This document shows, piece by piece, positions 13,113 to 24,184 of a stretch of DNA of 64,000 bases. Positions within the stretch are counted from its first letter, which is position 1, and every line of letters begins with the position of its first letter. Position numbers and translations under genes: made by a program. Source of the DNA: Holtermannia corniformis (Eukaryota > Basidiomycota > Tremellomycetes > Holtermanniales). Under the pieces are notes generated by a model, which saw only the letters and a list, made by a program, of their open reading frames with translations, searched no databases and was not told where the DNA came from. The DNA is taken from the NCBI GenBank assembly GCA_001599935.1, contig BCIJ01000005.1:186001-250000 (forward strand), given 5' to 3'.

Positions 13113-16100
13113 CTACTTGCGCGAACCCTTCTTCTTGTTCGTGAGATTGACCTTGCCGCCGCCTTGACGGCCGTTGCGCGCCGCTTGACCAATCGGCACG
13201 TACGAAAAGGGGTCTGGCCCACCGGCCTTTTTGACATCACCCTTGGCACGCTGCACAGGTCAGTCTCTGCTCGTCGACGCTGCACAGCGGGACCCACCTT
13301 GGCCTTGAACTCTTGCCCGAGCTTTGCAACCTCGCGCCGCTGCTTCTTGCCCTTGCCCTTGCTGTCATCCTCGTCGACTTCCAGACCCTCCATCTCAGCT
13401 TCGAGCTCGCGCCCGCGCTTCGTGTTCTTGTTAAACTTGATCGCACCGTTCGGGAGGCGCGTCATGCCGTCGGTCGACGTCATGCCAGTCAGGTAGGCGG
13501 TGCCCTCAGGGTTGGCTGCGCCCTCGTCGGCGCCCCCGTCCTCGCGGTCGGACGACTCGGCGGGAACGATCAGCCGCCCCTCTTTGTCCGTCTTGAAGTG
13601 CGCGGCGTCTTGCCCTGGCTTGCGTTTGCGTGATGCAGCGTTGGGGTCGGATTCTGAGCAAGGTTGTCAGCCAAAGCTGCGCAGGATGTTGTATACTAAC
13701 TGGTGACACCACTTGCGATCGAGCGCGAGAGCAGGTCCATTGGCTCATCGCCCTCGTTTCGAATGTATGCCGCCGCCGCATTGCCAGCAGCTCGCTTCTC
13801 CTTGCGCGACAGGTTCTTTGTCGGTCGCGACGGGCCCGCGGCATCGTCATCGCTCTCGATGTCCGAGTCAGAGTTGTACAGCACGTCCTCGAACGCATTT
13901 CCAGACGTCTGCTTGGACTCCTGCTCACGAGTCAGCGACTTGCTTTGAACACATGCACCCACACGCACCGCATCCATGCCATCGTCCTCCTCATCTCCGC
14001 CCTTGGCGTCCTTGCGCCTCCTGGCGCGCTCCTTGCGCTTACGAATGTTCTCGAGCACCTTCTTCTGGCCGCCCTCGCCACCTTGCTTGTATACAGCATC
14101 ATAGCCAAACTTGCGGATCATGCGCTCAAAGATGTGGACCGTCTTCGATTTGAAGTGGTTCTTGTGATCGTGGACCCATCCGAGCAGCGCGGGCACGAGC
14201 ACTGGCAGATGCGGTGACACGGTGCCGGCGGGAAGCGCAACGACGGCAACCTTGACGAACCCGAGCGCAGATTTGACAATCTCGCGGTTCTTGGATCCGA
14301 CAAAGACGGCGATCGTGCTCAAGAGCTCATTCATGAGTCCGGCAGAGATGTCGTCTAAAGTCATCAGCTAGGAGCACCGCAGGAAGCTCAGAACCCACCC
14401 TTGAACTCGAACAGCAAGCGCGAAAGCGCCGTGATGCTGGCGCTGATCATGTGGGGAGTAGTGCCTGCTAACCCAGCGGCCGTCATCGTAATGAACTCCT
14501 CGACGGAAGCCGCAGCTGCATCTCATCAGCAGACATCAACGCGTGCACAAACTACGCACCATCCGCCGGCTTCTCCGCCTCCATCTCCTCATCATCGCCC
14601 TCAATTAAACCTCGCTGAATGGTACCACCTTGAGCCATCTTCTGCGCCATGACGACCAGCAAGTTGAAAGCGGCATCACGAGCCTTCTCGTTGACTTCCT
14701 TGGTCCCGAGCACAGCTTCTGACAGCAGTGCCGGCACCAAATGAAGTCGGCTTGGCGGCAAAGCCGGAATGAGCGAAGTCAATAGCAGCATGCGGTCCTG
14801 TGATCGTCAGCGCAAATCTACAACTTTTCGTGTACTTACGCGTTGAGCACCAGGCCCAACATTCGGTCCGACATCCTCGACCCGCTTGACAAAGTCGTCG
14901 ACCGACTGGCCTTGAAGCGCAGGCGTGACCTTGCCGCTGTCAATCAGGCGCGCAAGAACTCGGTAGCTCTTCTTTTGGACAGTGGCGTCACGATGCTCGA
15001 GCAAGGTCGATGTCTGGGTTGCCGCAAACAGCTTGAGTGCTGACTCGGCGGGGAGATGGGGAACGAGGATGATGAGCAGGTCGAGCATGGTGTGTGATAG
15101 TGGGGTCGTGCCGGCCGCAGCTGGCACTGGGTTCGTGAGTGCCTTGCCGAGGTGATCGGTCACGCGGGCGTAGGTAGCCGTCACATCCTGGGTACTTCAT
15201 CAGCATGCGTACAGAAGCTGCGAGAGTACTCACCGCCTCGCTCATGACAGACAGCCACAGGCCAATGACATCGCCGACCATACCGCGTTGCTCACGAGGG
15301 ACACTGCTGAACACGTTGAACAGTACAGCGAGCATGTCAGGTGCGAGCGTCTTGAGGTAAGTCGTGTTTTCCTTGCCCGTCTCTTGGTCGATACCGAAGC
15401 TCTGACGGAGATCGGCAGGCGGCGCAGATGAGCTCGAAAGCGTTTTGGTGGACGTCACGAGCACTGAGAGCGCACGGAGGATCGACGGGCGTAGAAGTGG
15501 GTTCGAGTACAGCAGTTGCGAGAGGATGCGGATGAAGGGCGTAGTAAAGGCCTGTAGGGATCAGTACATTCAGATACATGTACAATAACCTACCTCCTTC
15601 AAATCCCGTGGCTGGTCCAGGAAGCCAGGCAGGCAGTCCCAGATCTGACCAATGACAACTTCCCAGACCTTGACCTCGCCCGACTTTTCGACCTGCTCGG
15701 CCACAAGCTTGCGCTCGAACAAGCGCTCAGACAAAGGCACAAAGAAGCTCGTGAAAAACCCGAGTGAATCGTTGGTCGTTCGCGAGCGCATGAGTGGCAA
15801 CAGGTGTGCCCGACCAGGGAACGGAGTGACACCGTTGGCGTCGGGCTCAATGTTGAGAGGCAGCACCTTCAACACGGCTTCGACGCCCATGACTTCAATC
15901 GCTGTGCCGACAACGGCATCAGCCTTCTCCTGCTCCTCGAAACCGCGCTGCAGGCGCAAATCTCCAATGTCCGTGACGAGATCCAGCACCAGTTCCTCGG
16001 CGGCAGTTGTGCCGGTACCCGTGGCATCAATCTCTCCTGGGGTCGACATGGTTGTTCGAAGGCGCAATCGTGAGATTAACGCCGAGAGGATCGGCAAGAG

Positions 16101-17503
16101 GTATGGCAACAACAGCGCGTGCGACTGCAGCGCGCCCGACAGCTGCTCGATGATGCGAGCTAGGAATGGCGTCTTTTGCTTTTTGCGTGCGCCCGACTCG
16201 AGCGATCCCTGGCGCTTGTACTGCACAGCCTGCAGTACCATCTCGTCAGAGACACAGTAACGCAAAAGACCCTGCGGGCCGAGCGACTGCGCAGCAGTCC
16301 GTTGCGCATCCGGTTTGGCGGACGGGTGGACCAGGATGGATGTCCAGATGGTGGTCCAAGCACGAAGGAGGTACGACTTGGTCTGAAGCGGGTCTTGGCG
16401 AGCCAGCTTGATCAACCCTGACGTAAGAGCCAAGGTGTACTCGACCTGATCGGCAGACTGAGATGGGGGTGGGGGTGAGGTAAGAAGGGAGTCGATGATG
16501 GTGGTGAGATTCGACAGATGTGCCGGTGCTGTTGACACTGTCGACGAGCTGGCCGTTGGCGGTGGCGACAGAAGAAGAGACAGCAGTGCGTAGATTTGCG
16601 GAGTGAGGTACGGAAGTGGGGGAAGGGACAGCAGCAATGGGCAGAGCTCGGCCAGTTGCTGCAGAATGTCAGCCACGTCACTTCTAACAGCACTTGACTC
16701 ACCTCATCGCCCCAGACCGACACCCAGCCGCGCAGGCCTTGTACGACCCACACGGCCCGCTTGCCTTCTGTCTCCTCTCCGCCGGCAAATTTGACTTTCT
16801 TGCCATGAGCCTTGCTGCTGGTACCCTTGCTCTCCTCCTTGAAGATGCCCATAGCCCACTCTCGAGCGCGCGGCAGATACGGGTGGGAACCAGGCGTGAC
16901 CTTTGGCGGGATCGGTGTGGTCAACACCTTACGCACACCTTCCTGCGCCAAATGTCGGACTTTGGGACGCGAGTCGAGATTGAGTTCCAACAGGTAGTTC
17001 CATGCCTTCTTGAGCAGCGGCTGCGAAGACAAAGTCGAGCCTGGTGAAATGAGCAGAAGGGTGGTGACGATGGTGACTAAAGAGCGGAGGGCCGGAGGGT
17101 GAGGCGTGGCGTTGGGGAAGAGCGAAAGGAGATCCTCGAGGAATGGAGCGATCTTGGATAGGACCACTTGACGGGGCGTTTCTGGGACGACAATGGACAG
17201 CAAGTAGAGCGTCGCCGGGACCAAGGCGCCTTCCGACATGTTCTCACTCTCCATTGGCGCTTCACCATCTTCGCCTTCAGCAATGTCATCCGAGCAAGCT
17301 TTGGCGAGACAAGAGACGAGCGACGCAAAGTAGGCAGTGGGTGGGTATGGTGCGGACGGAAGCGAAGCGGCAAGAGTCTCCTCGATAGCGACCAGGAGTT
17401 TTGCGGGCTTGGCTTGATGCGCAAGCTTGGAATCTGTGAGCCTGCGTACATTGTCGAGACTTGTCCCGAGCGTTGGCGCTGGGGTTGCTGACGACGAGGC
17501 CAT
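13113..17503 (-). CDS. RRP12: Ribosomal RNA-processing protein 12
   Basis: HEAT-repeat nucleolar protein needed for processing and nuclear export of pre-ribosomal subunits. Exons 17503-16703, 16658-15594, 15551-15234, 15187-14840, 14797-14560, 14515-14399, 14354-13701, 13653-13298, 13250-13113 close in frame to 1344 aa, slightly longer than yeast Rrp12. The central part carries the NUC173-type helical region (QYKRQGSLESGARKKQKTPF and onward). Repeated Leu-rich helices follow, including PHLPVLVPALLGWVHDHKNH. The C-terminus is typically basic and acidic (KERARRRKDAKG, KGKGKKQRR, NKKKGSRK). The start at MASSSATPAP is the first ATG in an open frame and lies 270 bp from a divergent gene, with E-boxes between. 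Identification is from the C-terminal domain and overall architecture. Confidence 0.9.
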
Positions 17504-17576
17504 GGTGGGCACGCTTGAACCCTTTTGAATGGACGGCAAGAGTCCAACAAGGACGTTCAGCTGCCAAAATCCTGGG

Positions 17577-17623
17577 GTCACGTGACACAGCGAGCCTACA
17601 CGTGAGTGGGACCCACGTGTAGG
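17577..17623. promoter_or_regulatory. Three palindromic CACGTG E-boxes in the RRP12 divergent promoter
   Basis: GTCACGTGAC is a perfect palindrome at 17577-17586. CCTACACGTG at 17595-17604 and CACGTGTAGG at 17614-17623 form a perfect 10-bp inverted repeat with a 9-bp spacer. All three cores are CACGTG, the binding site of bHLH factors such as Cbf1. They lie about 75-120 bp upstream of the RRP12 ATG and about 150 bp from the divergent gene. Confidence 0.6.
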
Positions 17624-17773
17624 CGCACGCCCAGTGTGGCACTTTGGGCAAAGGCGACCTCCCTTGTGCGCCCGAAACAGATCGCATAGAGCTCTTTGTG
17701 TATGCAGGATGGGTTTACAAGGTCGTACATCAAGTAAATAGGCTTCAATCAGCTCATACACATACAAGTCGCC

Positions 17774-19267
17774 ATGTCGGCGATTACGCCAGCAGATGGC
17801 GAGATCACTGCCGCCATCCTGGTACTGCTCGATAAACCTCGACGCGCGCCAGCGTTTCATCACCCTGTACGTAGCACATCCATGATGTGATCCTGTCCGA
17901 CATGAAATTGGAACTCATACTCTCAGTACTTTTACGTTAAAGAGCTTCGCCTCGCCGTCAACGCTCATTTGGCGCTCGACAAGATCTTGACTCTCGTAGA
18001 GCCTCTAGCAGAGGTCTTTGACGCTATTCCCCGTAAAGCGTCGGTAGAAGTGCACAAGATGTCCGAGGAACGAGAACGTAAAGTCGTCGTGCTTGTTCCA
18101 CAAAGAGCGCCCAACAAAGCCGCACTGCCGCTCAAGCTGCCTCCCCCGCGCTCGAGTAGTAGAACCGCAGCTGCGACTGAGGGGCCAAGAAGGGACAAGC
18201 CTGGACATGTGCGCACAGACTCCGAGCTGGCATACCTGCAAGATGAGACGTCGTCAATATCACCAGAGTTGCAGATCACGAACCTCGATGAGGTGCGGCC
18301 AAGGAAGGGAGTGCGCATCGATGAAGCGGCAAACACGGCGAGTCGCCTGCACAAGCAAGTTGATGGGAGCTGATTACACTGTAGGAGAAGATCATGAGTG
18401 TCGTCATCTCGCAGCCCACCCCAATCAAGCACGATGCTCAAGCTCCTAGTGGTGGAATTCTCAAGTCCGACGCAACTAATCACAAGCCAGAGCCGGATGT
18501 CTCGCCGGTCGCGGAACCGCCTGGCAGCTTGGTGAGGCTTCAGCTAAAGAGCGCGCCGCATCACTGACAGCACCTGTAGGAAATCCTCAGAAAGGCCTTG
18601 GTAAGCAGCGTCAGGCAGCCCGCCTTGAGTCTGACGTCTTTAGGGACGCCCGTCGCAAAACTGGCCGGCGCCTACCACGCTCACTTCGGAGACCAACATT
18701 CAAGAAGCGTCCAAGGCTGGGACAACCGCGACAGCACAGGACACATTTGACGCAGAGACCGGGTTGCCGCTGCTCCCAGCGTCACTCCCGCAACAGACGG
18801 AAGCAGCGCTGGTGGCTCGCGACGACCAAACTTCCTCGAGGCCTGGCAGTCCAGTCACGCCATTGACGCCTCAAACCCCGAATGTCACATACGCAGATGT
18901 CGAGCCGCTTTCGCCTCGATTTGACGCGAGTGATAACGAAGACACTGACAGCATCGTTGACTTTGTAGCGTCGACTGACGACATCGTATCCGAGTCAGGC
19001 TCCGACGTCGACGTCATCCAGGATGAAGATGCGTCTAGTCTAGAGCCGCCCACGCCATTGATGCAGAAGGCCTTCCATGGCGTAACGCTGGGGTCTGCAA
19101 GACCAGACGAAGCAAGGGTACATGACTTTGTCGAATCACGAACAGCCCTGCTGACGCGCGTATAGGACTTGATCCGGCAATGGCTTGGGGAGCGTTGGAA
19201 GATGATCGCTTTAGACATTGGGATCGTCATGTCTTTAGCTGTCGGCTTGCAGATGATCGGATTCTGA
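17774..19267 (+). CDS. Uncharacterised tail-anchored protein
   Basis: I do not recognise the family. Exons 17774-17866, 17927-18358, 18385-18531, 18580-18600, 18644-19117, 19166-19267 give about 422 aa. The N-terminus is helical (YFYVKELRLAVNAHLALDKI, then TLVEPLAEVFD), the middle is disordered and rich in Pro, Ser, Asp and Glu, and the end is a basic helix DLIRQWLGERWKMI followed by a hydrophobic stretch ALDIGIVMSLAVGLQMIGF reaching the stop. That is the layout of a tail-anchored membrane protein, so insertion into the ER, mitochondrial outer or peroxisomal membrane by its C-terminus is inferred. The third exon is reached only through an unusually short 26-nt intron (18359-18384) or a longer one with an upstream in-frame donor; this join is uncertain. 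Convergent with HEM4, 28 bp between stops. Confidence 0.6.
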
Positions 19268-19295
19268 AGAGCTGTAGTTGCAGAGTAACGCATTC

Positions 19296-20226
19296 TCATG
19301 GATCTGCATCTGCTCGCTGAATTACTGCCACGAGACCAGCCGGCGTCGGATGCTCGGCAATGGCACCAACGATGAAACCTTGCTCCTTGAGAAATGTGGC
19401 CGACGTCTTGCCAATCGCCGCCAGTCGATAGCCCGTATCCTCTTGGCCCTTTCCAGAAGCTGCGGGAAGTTCCACTCTTTGATCGTTTAGGTGACCGAGC
19501 ACCAGTTTTGCCGATGAAGGAGAGAAGAAGACCAGCCACTCGCGAGCTGTCGGGCGCTTTCTGAACGCCGACTTCAAGTCGGTCCGTAACTCTGGGCGCT
19601 CGACAGTGCGATACACTTCACGCTCCAATAGCGTTCTGCCGGAGCCGCGTAGTCGTCGCGGGAGATCTGGCAATGTCTTGTCGCCCGTAAGGAAGAGAAA
19701 AGACCGATTATTCGGTTGGGTGGAGGCTACGATAAAGTCGGCGAGAGCAGCTGCCGAACCCGGTGGGTGTTCTCGGATCTCAGGATGCAGAGTTGGGATG
19801 TAGCGCTTTGACATATCCGACGCTTGAAAGGCCTCAGAGGTAGAGATGCCCGGGGTGTACAGTGCCTGCTGCGACCAGTCGTGCTGAGCTTGACTTTGCC
19901 TCAGCAATGATGTTATCTCGGTTCCAGGGGCACCCACTCGACGAATCAGGCTGCAGCTGACGGACAGCCTCACACCACGCCTCGCCTGCACGAGAGCTCG
20001 TCGCGATGATGCCTGCCCATGGTTCAGGCCCCGCTCGAATGAGCTCTGCAAGGCCATGAGTGTCTACGAACTCTTGCTGCAGGACGGCAATGGACCGAGG
20101 CGTGTAGCTGCCTGCAGCAACGAATGCGGAGTGATATGGGTCGTGATGGGTGTCGTTGGCAGGCTGTCGAAATAGATGAACGGCTGTGCTTTGACTTGAC
20201 CCGCAGGCGAAGTCGTCGAGGTGCAT
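19296..20226 (-). CDS. HEM4: Uroporphyrinogen-III synthase
   Basis: Fourth enzyme of haem synthesis: cyclises hydroxymethylbilane to uroporphyrinogen III in the cytosol. Exons 20226-19938 and 19888-19296 close in frame to 293 aa, normal for the family. Seen: N-terminal VHLFRQP; central ATSSRAGEAW; FLTGDKTLPDLPRRL; EREVYRTVERP; WLVFFSPSSAKLV; and C-terminal YRLAAIGKTSATFLKEQGF with HPTPAGLV, the usual order of the two-lobed enzyme. The intron border is a choice: 49 nt from 19937 to 19889 keeps frame; a slightly shorter alternative also does. The start ATG (MHLDDFACG) is the first in frame. Divergent from PSF3 by 270 bp. Confidence 0.85.
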
Positions 20227-20404
20227 GTCTGTGACAGCCGCCAGGATTCGTACGAGCACGATTGTCGATTGACCTGTTTACACCGTCAACATACACCTCA
20301 CGGCCTTATGTTCATTACGCACCGCACAGCCAGCTATGTATAGGCAGCGGATAGAGCATAAGTCGCTCTGGGATGCTGTTGCTTCAGCGTTTAACCATTG
20401 CTGC

Positions 20405-20446
20405 CACGTGGCTTTTGAGCTACCTTCATGTGCTCCCACGACGCGT
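20405..20446. promoter_or_regulatory. E-box and MCB (ACGCGT) upstream of PSF3
   Basis: CACGTG at 20405-20410 and ACGCGT at 20441-20446 lie in the divergent HEM4/PSF3 promoter; the ACGCGT is about 50 bp before the PSF3 ATG. ACGCGT is the MluI cell-cycle box bound by MBF in fungi, which drives G1/S expression of replication genes. Function here is inferred. Confidence 0.45.
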
Positions 20447-20496
20447 CTTTAGCAAGTTGAGCTTGCAGTCCTGTACAACCCGCGTCGCTCATCAAG

Positions 20497-21397
20497 ATGG
20501 ACGAGGATTACTACTCGCTGTCTTCAATATTGGCAGACAACCATGTCAGGTTATCGATGTCGATGAAACTCAAGCTGATCAAGGGCAGAAACTCACCTGC
20601 ACATTCTTGCTCGACGTCGAAGGGCTCGGTTACCTCGAAGGCGGCTCCGAGCCGAATGTGAGCAGCGTGTCAACGTTACAGTCGTAGGGAATGCTCATAC
20701 GAAATACCAGATCCAGCAGGACGCCAAGGTCGAACTACCATTCTGGCTCGCACAGACATTGAGTTTGAAGTGAGTTCCTGTCGCCCTTGGTCTATGAGCA
20801 CTTTGTGCTAATCAAGCAACGTCCACAGTGAATTCACATCGTTCCCACTTCCTGCTGCATACTCGAACCGAGTCCGTTCTGCGTTGAACGCGTCGGCTCC
20901 CAGCGTCAAGCTGTCAAACCTCGTGGGCGGAAATGGGTGGTGGTACGCATGGGGTCGGCGCATAGCGGCCGTGTGCGTCACCGCAATGTACACAGGCCGA
21001 TGTGCTAATGTATCGCAGACTCGATGATGCTCCTCAAGAGCAACTGCTGGGTACACTTCTGAAGGTAGCCCCTAAGACGCGAGCTTTCGTTCCGTACTGA
21101 CACAGGGCACTGGCATAGGCTTTCACAAATCGACTGCCCTCACTACAAGACCTTTCGGCTCATCACGCGTCATCCTCATCGGTCAACGGCGGTTCGGATG
21201 CTGACAACGGTAACGGCGAAGGGTTCCGGGACGGGATGGAAGGAGAGGAACGCGAGTGTGAGTTTACACGTATGCATGGTGACACGCCGAACCGCTGACT
21301 TTGAGCAGTGTTTGCTGTCGGTCAGGAGTCGGGCCGGAGAATGAAGCTGTGGTATGATAGCTCGAGCGGACGGAGTACCAAGCCGAGTGCGCGGTGA
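20497..21397 (+). CDS. PSF3: GINS complex subunit Psf3
   Basis: Subunit of the GINS tetramer, part of the Cdc45-MCM-GINS replicative helicase in the nucleus. Exons 20497-20544, 20589-20657, 20711-20769, 20829-20972, 21019-21064, 21119-21257, 21309-21397 close in frame to 197 aa (yeast Psf3 is 194). The N-terminus MDEDYYSLSSILADN and the following KLTCTFLLDVEGLGYLEGG match the family's B-domain start; VELPFWLAQTLSL and FPLPAAYSNRVRSALNASAP follow. The C-terminal third is acidic and Gly-rich. Exon 4 ends in GRRIAAV and exon 5 begins LDDAPQEQLL, typical helices of the A domain. An ACGCGT box precedes the gene. Confidence 0.9.
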
Positions 21398-21868
21398 GAT
21401 GGCTAATGCATGTTGTATGTGGCTCTTGTGAGATTTGCAAAACAGGACGGAGCTCAGACAGCTTGGATGCAGCGCGGAGCGGTGAGGCGCTACTATACTA
21501 GGCAATCGATTCCGCATGTTTGACAAGCTATTGCGTGCACCAGTCAATCAAACTGCGCAAGGTGCTTCGTTTGACGTACGCCATCTATCCTCTGTTCCTA
21601 GTACTGTGAACGTAGAGTCCCTGTGTACAGACCTTAAGGTTAAGTGAACCGAGCCGCTCCCTACCCAGGGCAGCGGACACCGTGGGTAACGTTCTCACAC
21701 GAGCATGTGGCTACGTTTCTCTAACCTCGTCTCTTGAAACTGGTGGGTGCCATCTCAGCAGGCTTCACCAAGCGCATCATCGACGCTTACGGCACCATCG
21801 GCGTCATTTCTCGCCACCGACCGCTCCATCCATCTCTCAGCACAACACCAGCACAACACCAAACTATC
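21398..21868. other. Intergenic region, nothing recognised
   Basis: Downstream of PSF3 and upstream of a small predicted gene. A short open frame from 21734 runs into the next gene but lacks a good start, so I read it as leader sequence. Confidence 0.35.
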
Positions 21869-22316
21869 ATGGCGCTCCGTCCCCTGCTCGCAACAGCCCG
21901 CGAAGAGGCATGCTTGATCTCGACCGAGGCGTTGGGATCGACGTCGCGCACCGCCGTGGCTGCAGCCGATCTGGTCGGTCTAAGAGTCGCGGCCGCTGCT
22001 GAGATTGCTGTGCGCGCTGCTGAGAGCGGTGAGTGCGCCGCTGTGTCCAGGGTACGATGATTGAGACGAGATAGACGTATCGATCCTCTCGCACCATCTG
22101 TCCCTCGCGAAATCGACCACTTCTACCTCCGGCTCTCTGCTCACAAACACGACGTCGACATTGTCCAACGCAATCAAAGATGATCTCCCTACCACGTTAC
22201 GCCAGGCCGTCTCACAGGGCACCCAAGCCGGTGTAGAGGAGCAAGGCGAAAAGGCCTTTCTGACTCTCAAGAGTGGGACGGGCGTCGCCGTGCCAATCGC
22301 AGCGCCTACCATCTGA
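21869..22316 (+). CDS. Small hypothetical protein, 133 aa
   Basis: Not recognised. Exons 21869-22028 and 22075-22316, joined by a 46-nt GTGAGT...ATAG intron, give 133 aa. The N-terminal half is Ala-rich and helical (DLVGLRVAAAAEIAVRAAES); the second half is polar with TTLRQAVSQGTQAGVEEQG. No signal peptide, membrane segment or cysteine motif is seen. The upstream ACC-rich leader and intron of standard size support a real gene, but there is no family evidence. Convergent with the secreted acidic protein gene. Confidence 0.45.
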
Positions 22317-22601
22317 TCATTTCACGCATGTTATTGTACCTAACGTCTTTGCAATGTATCCATCTTTTGCGTTGGCGAGATCTATGCATCTAGCACGCCC
22401 GCTGGGACCGAAGACTCATGAGAAAGAGGAAGACCACGGGGCGAAAGAGTCAAAAAGTCAATGAGAGAAGAAAAGAGATTCGATGCAGCCTCGTCACGGG
22501 GGTCATGAGCCAGTCATTACAGTCGTTCGGAAGCGAGGGTGTCGCGGGCACGGCCCGGATGATGCTATACAGTGGAATGGTGGGGAGTGATGGGAATGCG
22601 T

Positions 22602-24184
22602 CTAGAAGCCAAACACCCTCGAGCGGCGCTTGTGGCGCAGAGGGGCGGCAGATTCCGAAGCGGAAGCGGTCGCGTCGGCGGCGGTGATGGTGACGGGCTC
22701 GGTGAAGATGGGCAGGTCAGAAGTCGTGGCGGATGCCGAGGCCTCGATAGACGACTCGGCGCTGAACAGGTCGCGGCTGCCAGAGTGCGAAGCGGACGAA
22801 GCAGACTCGGACGCGGCGGCGCTCGAAGCGCTCTCGGTCGGTGCAGCGGTCGATGACGAGATCGAGCCGTTGTCAAACGCGCCGCCGGCGACGAGGGAAG
22901 AGGTGGCGGAAGCCGAAGCCGAGTCGCTGGCGATCGAGTCGGAAGCAGAGGCGCTCTCAGTCACGACGGGGGCAGAACCCGACGCGTCGCTCGAGGCAGA
23001 GACAGACTCGGTGGCAGAGGCCGAAGCAGACTCGGTCACGGTGGCAGAGGCAGAGGCCGAAGCCGTCTCCTCATCCTCCTCCTCGCAGTCCTCGTCATCG
23101 TCGTCAACGCTCTCGACAGACGAAGCGGACGGGACAGAAGCGGAAGACGTCGACGAAGGGGTCGTAACGGTCGTCGTGGCGTCATCGACCTCATCGCACC
23201 AGGGCTATGGTCGCGTCAGCAAACTGATCCTTTCGTTCAGCTAAAATGCAAAACGCACGAGGTCCTCGTCATCGGCATCATCAGCATCGTCCGCGTCATC
23301 CGCGTCGTCGGCATCATCGTAGTACGAGCCAGTTCCAGCCGCAGCCGACGAAGTAGCAGCGGCAGCGGCCGAAGACGAAGTGGCCGAAGCGACGGAGCCG
23401 AGGCCAGTGCCGGCAGAGTCTTGGGTGCATTGAGCATCGCCAACGGTGACGGTGACAGTAGCGTAGATGGTCGTCTTGTCGTCAGAGCCGACGGTGGTGG
23501 CCTGTACGTGCAATTCATCAGCACAGGCCAGACAAAGGGGTCAAAGGATGGTGGTCAACTCACAGCAGCTTCAGGGGCAGCGGTGGTGGTGGCGCCCGCA
23601 GCAGATGAAGACGAGTCCGAGTCGTCAACGCCGATCAACACGTTGCCGCCGCCAGGCGAAGCAGCAGACGACGAAGCAGCAGCAGCCGAGGAAGTCGCCG
23701 AAGCGGTCGAGTCGGCGCCCGAAGCGGAAGCCGAGGCCGTTGGGTCATCCTCGTCCTCACAGTCCTCGTCGTCCTCGGTCTCGGTCTCGTCCTCTTCCTC
23801 CTCGCAGTCTTCGTCGTCACCGTCGACGGATGAAACGGCCGATGCCGAAGGACCTGCCGAGGCGGTGCTGGATGCCGTGATGCTGGCGCTCACGCTCGCA
23901 CTGGATGTCTCGTTGGTGATGAGTGAGTTGTTGATGACGGCACCAGTCGAGTTGTTGGCATCCTCCCAGACCCACTCGTACTCGTCCTCGCAGTCTTCAG
24001 CGGCCCCGCTGGCAGCAGCGGCATCAGCCGAGACCGACGCCGACGCCGAAGCCGATGCATCGGCCGTCTGAATGTCATAAGTGTCGTCCCGGCGGACGAT
24101 ACGGTGTGGTGTTGGTGCTCCGGCAGCGGCAACGGTGCCGAGCAGGCAGAGCACGGGGAGGGCGGTTTGCAAAGTGAACAGCAT
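22602..24184 (-). CDS. Secreted Ser/Ala/Asp-rich protein with acidic cysteine motifs
   Basis: Probably secreted or cell-wall protein of unknown role. Exons 24184-23564, 23501-23259, 23204-22602 close in frame to 488 aa. A signal peptide is clear (MLFTLQTALPVLCLLGTVAA), followed by a dibasic RR site near residue 31 suitable for Kex2 cleavage. The mature chain alternates Ser/Ala/Thr/Glu-rich stretches, likely O-glycosylated, with acidic cysteine cassettes: EDCEDEYEWVWED, DDEDCEEEEDE, DDEDCEDEDD, PWCDEVDD and DDDDEDCEEEDEE. Exon 2 contains a likely beta-rich segment TTIYATVTVTVGDAQCTQD and a run of Asp-Asp-Ala repeats. The C-terminus is basic (RHKRRSRVFGF) and not GPI-like. No known family; metal or calcium binding by the acidic Cys cassettes is a guess. 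Confidence 0.7.
23268..23320 (-). repeat. In-frame 9-bp tandem repeat coding Asp-Asp-Ala
   Basis: Five imperfect 9-bp units read DDADDADDADDADDA on the minus strand inside the secreted acidic protein. Codon use varies between units, so this is a protein-level repeat that has partly diverged rather than a pure microsatellite. Confidence 0.7.
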
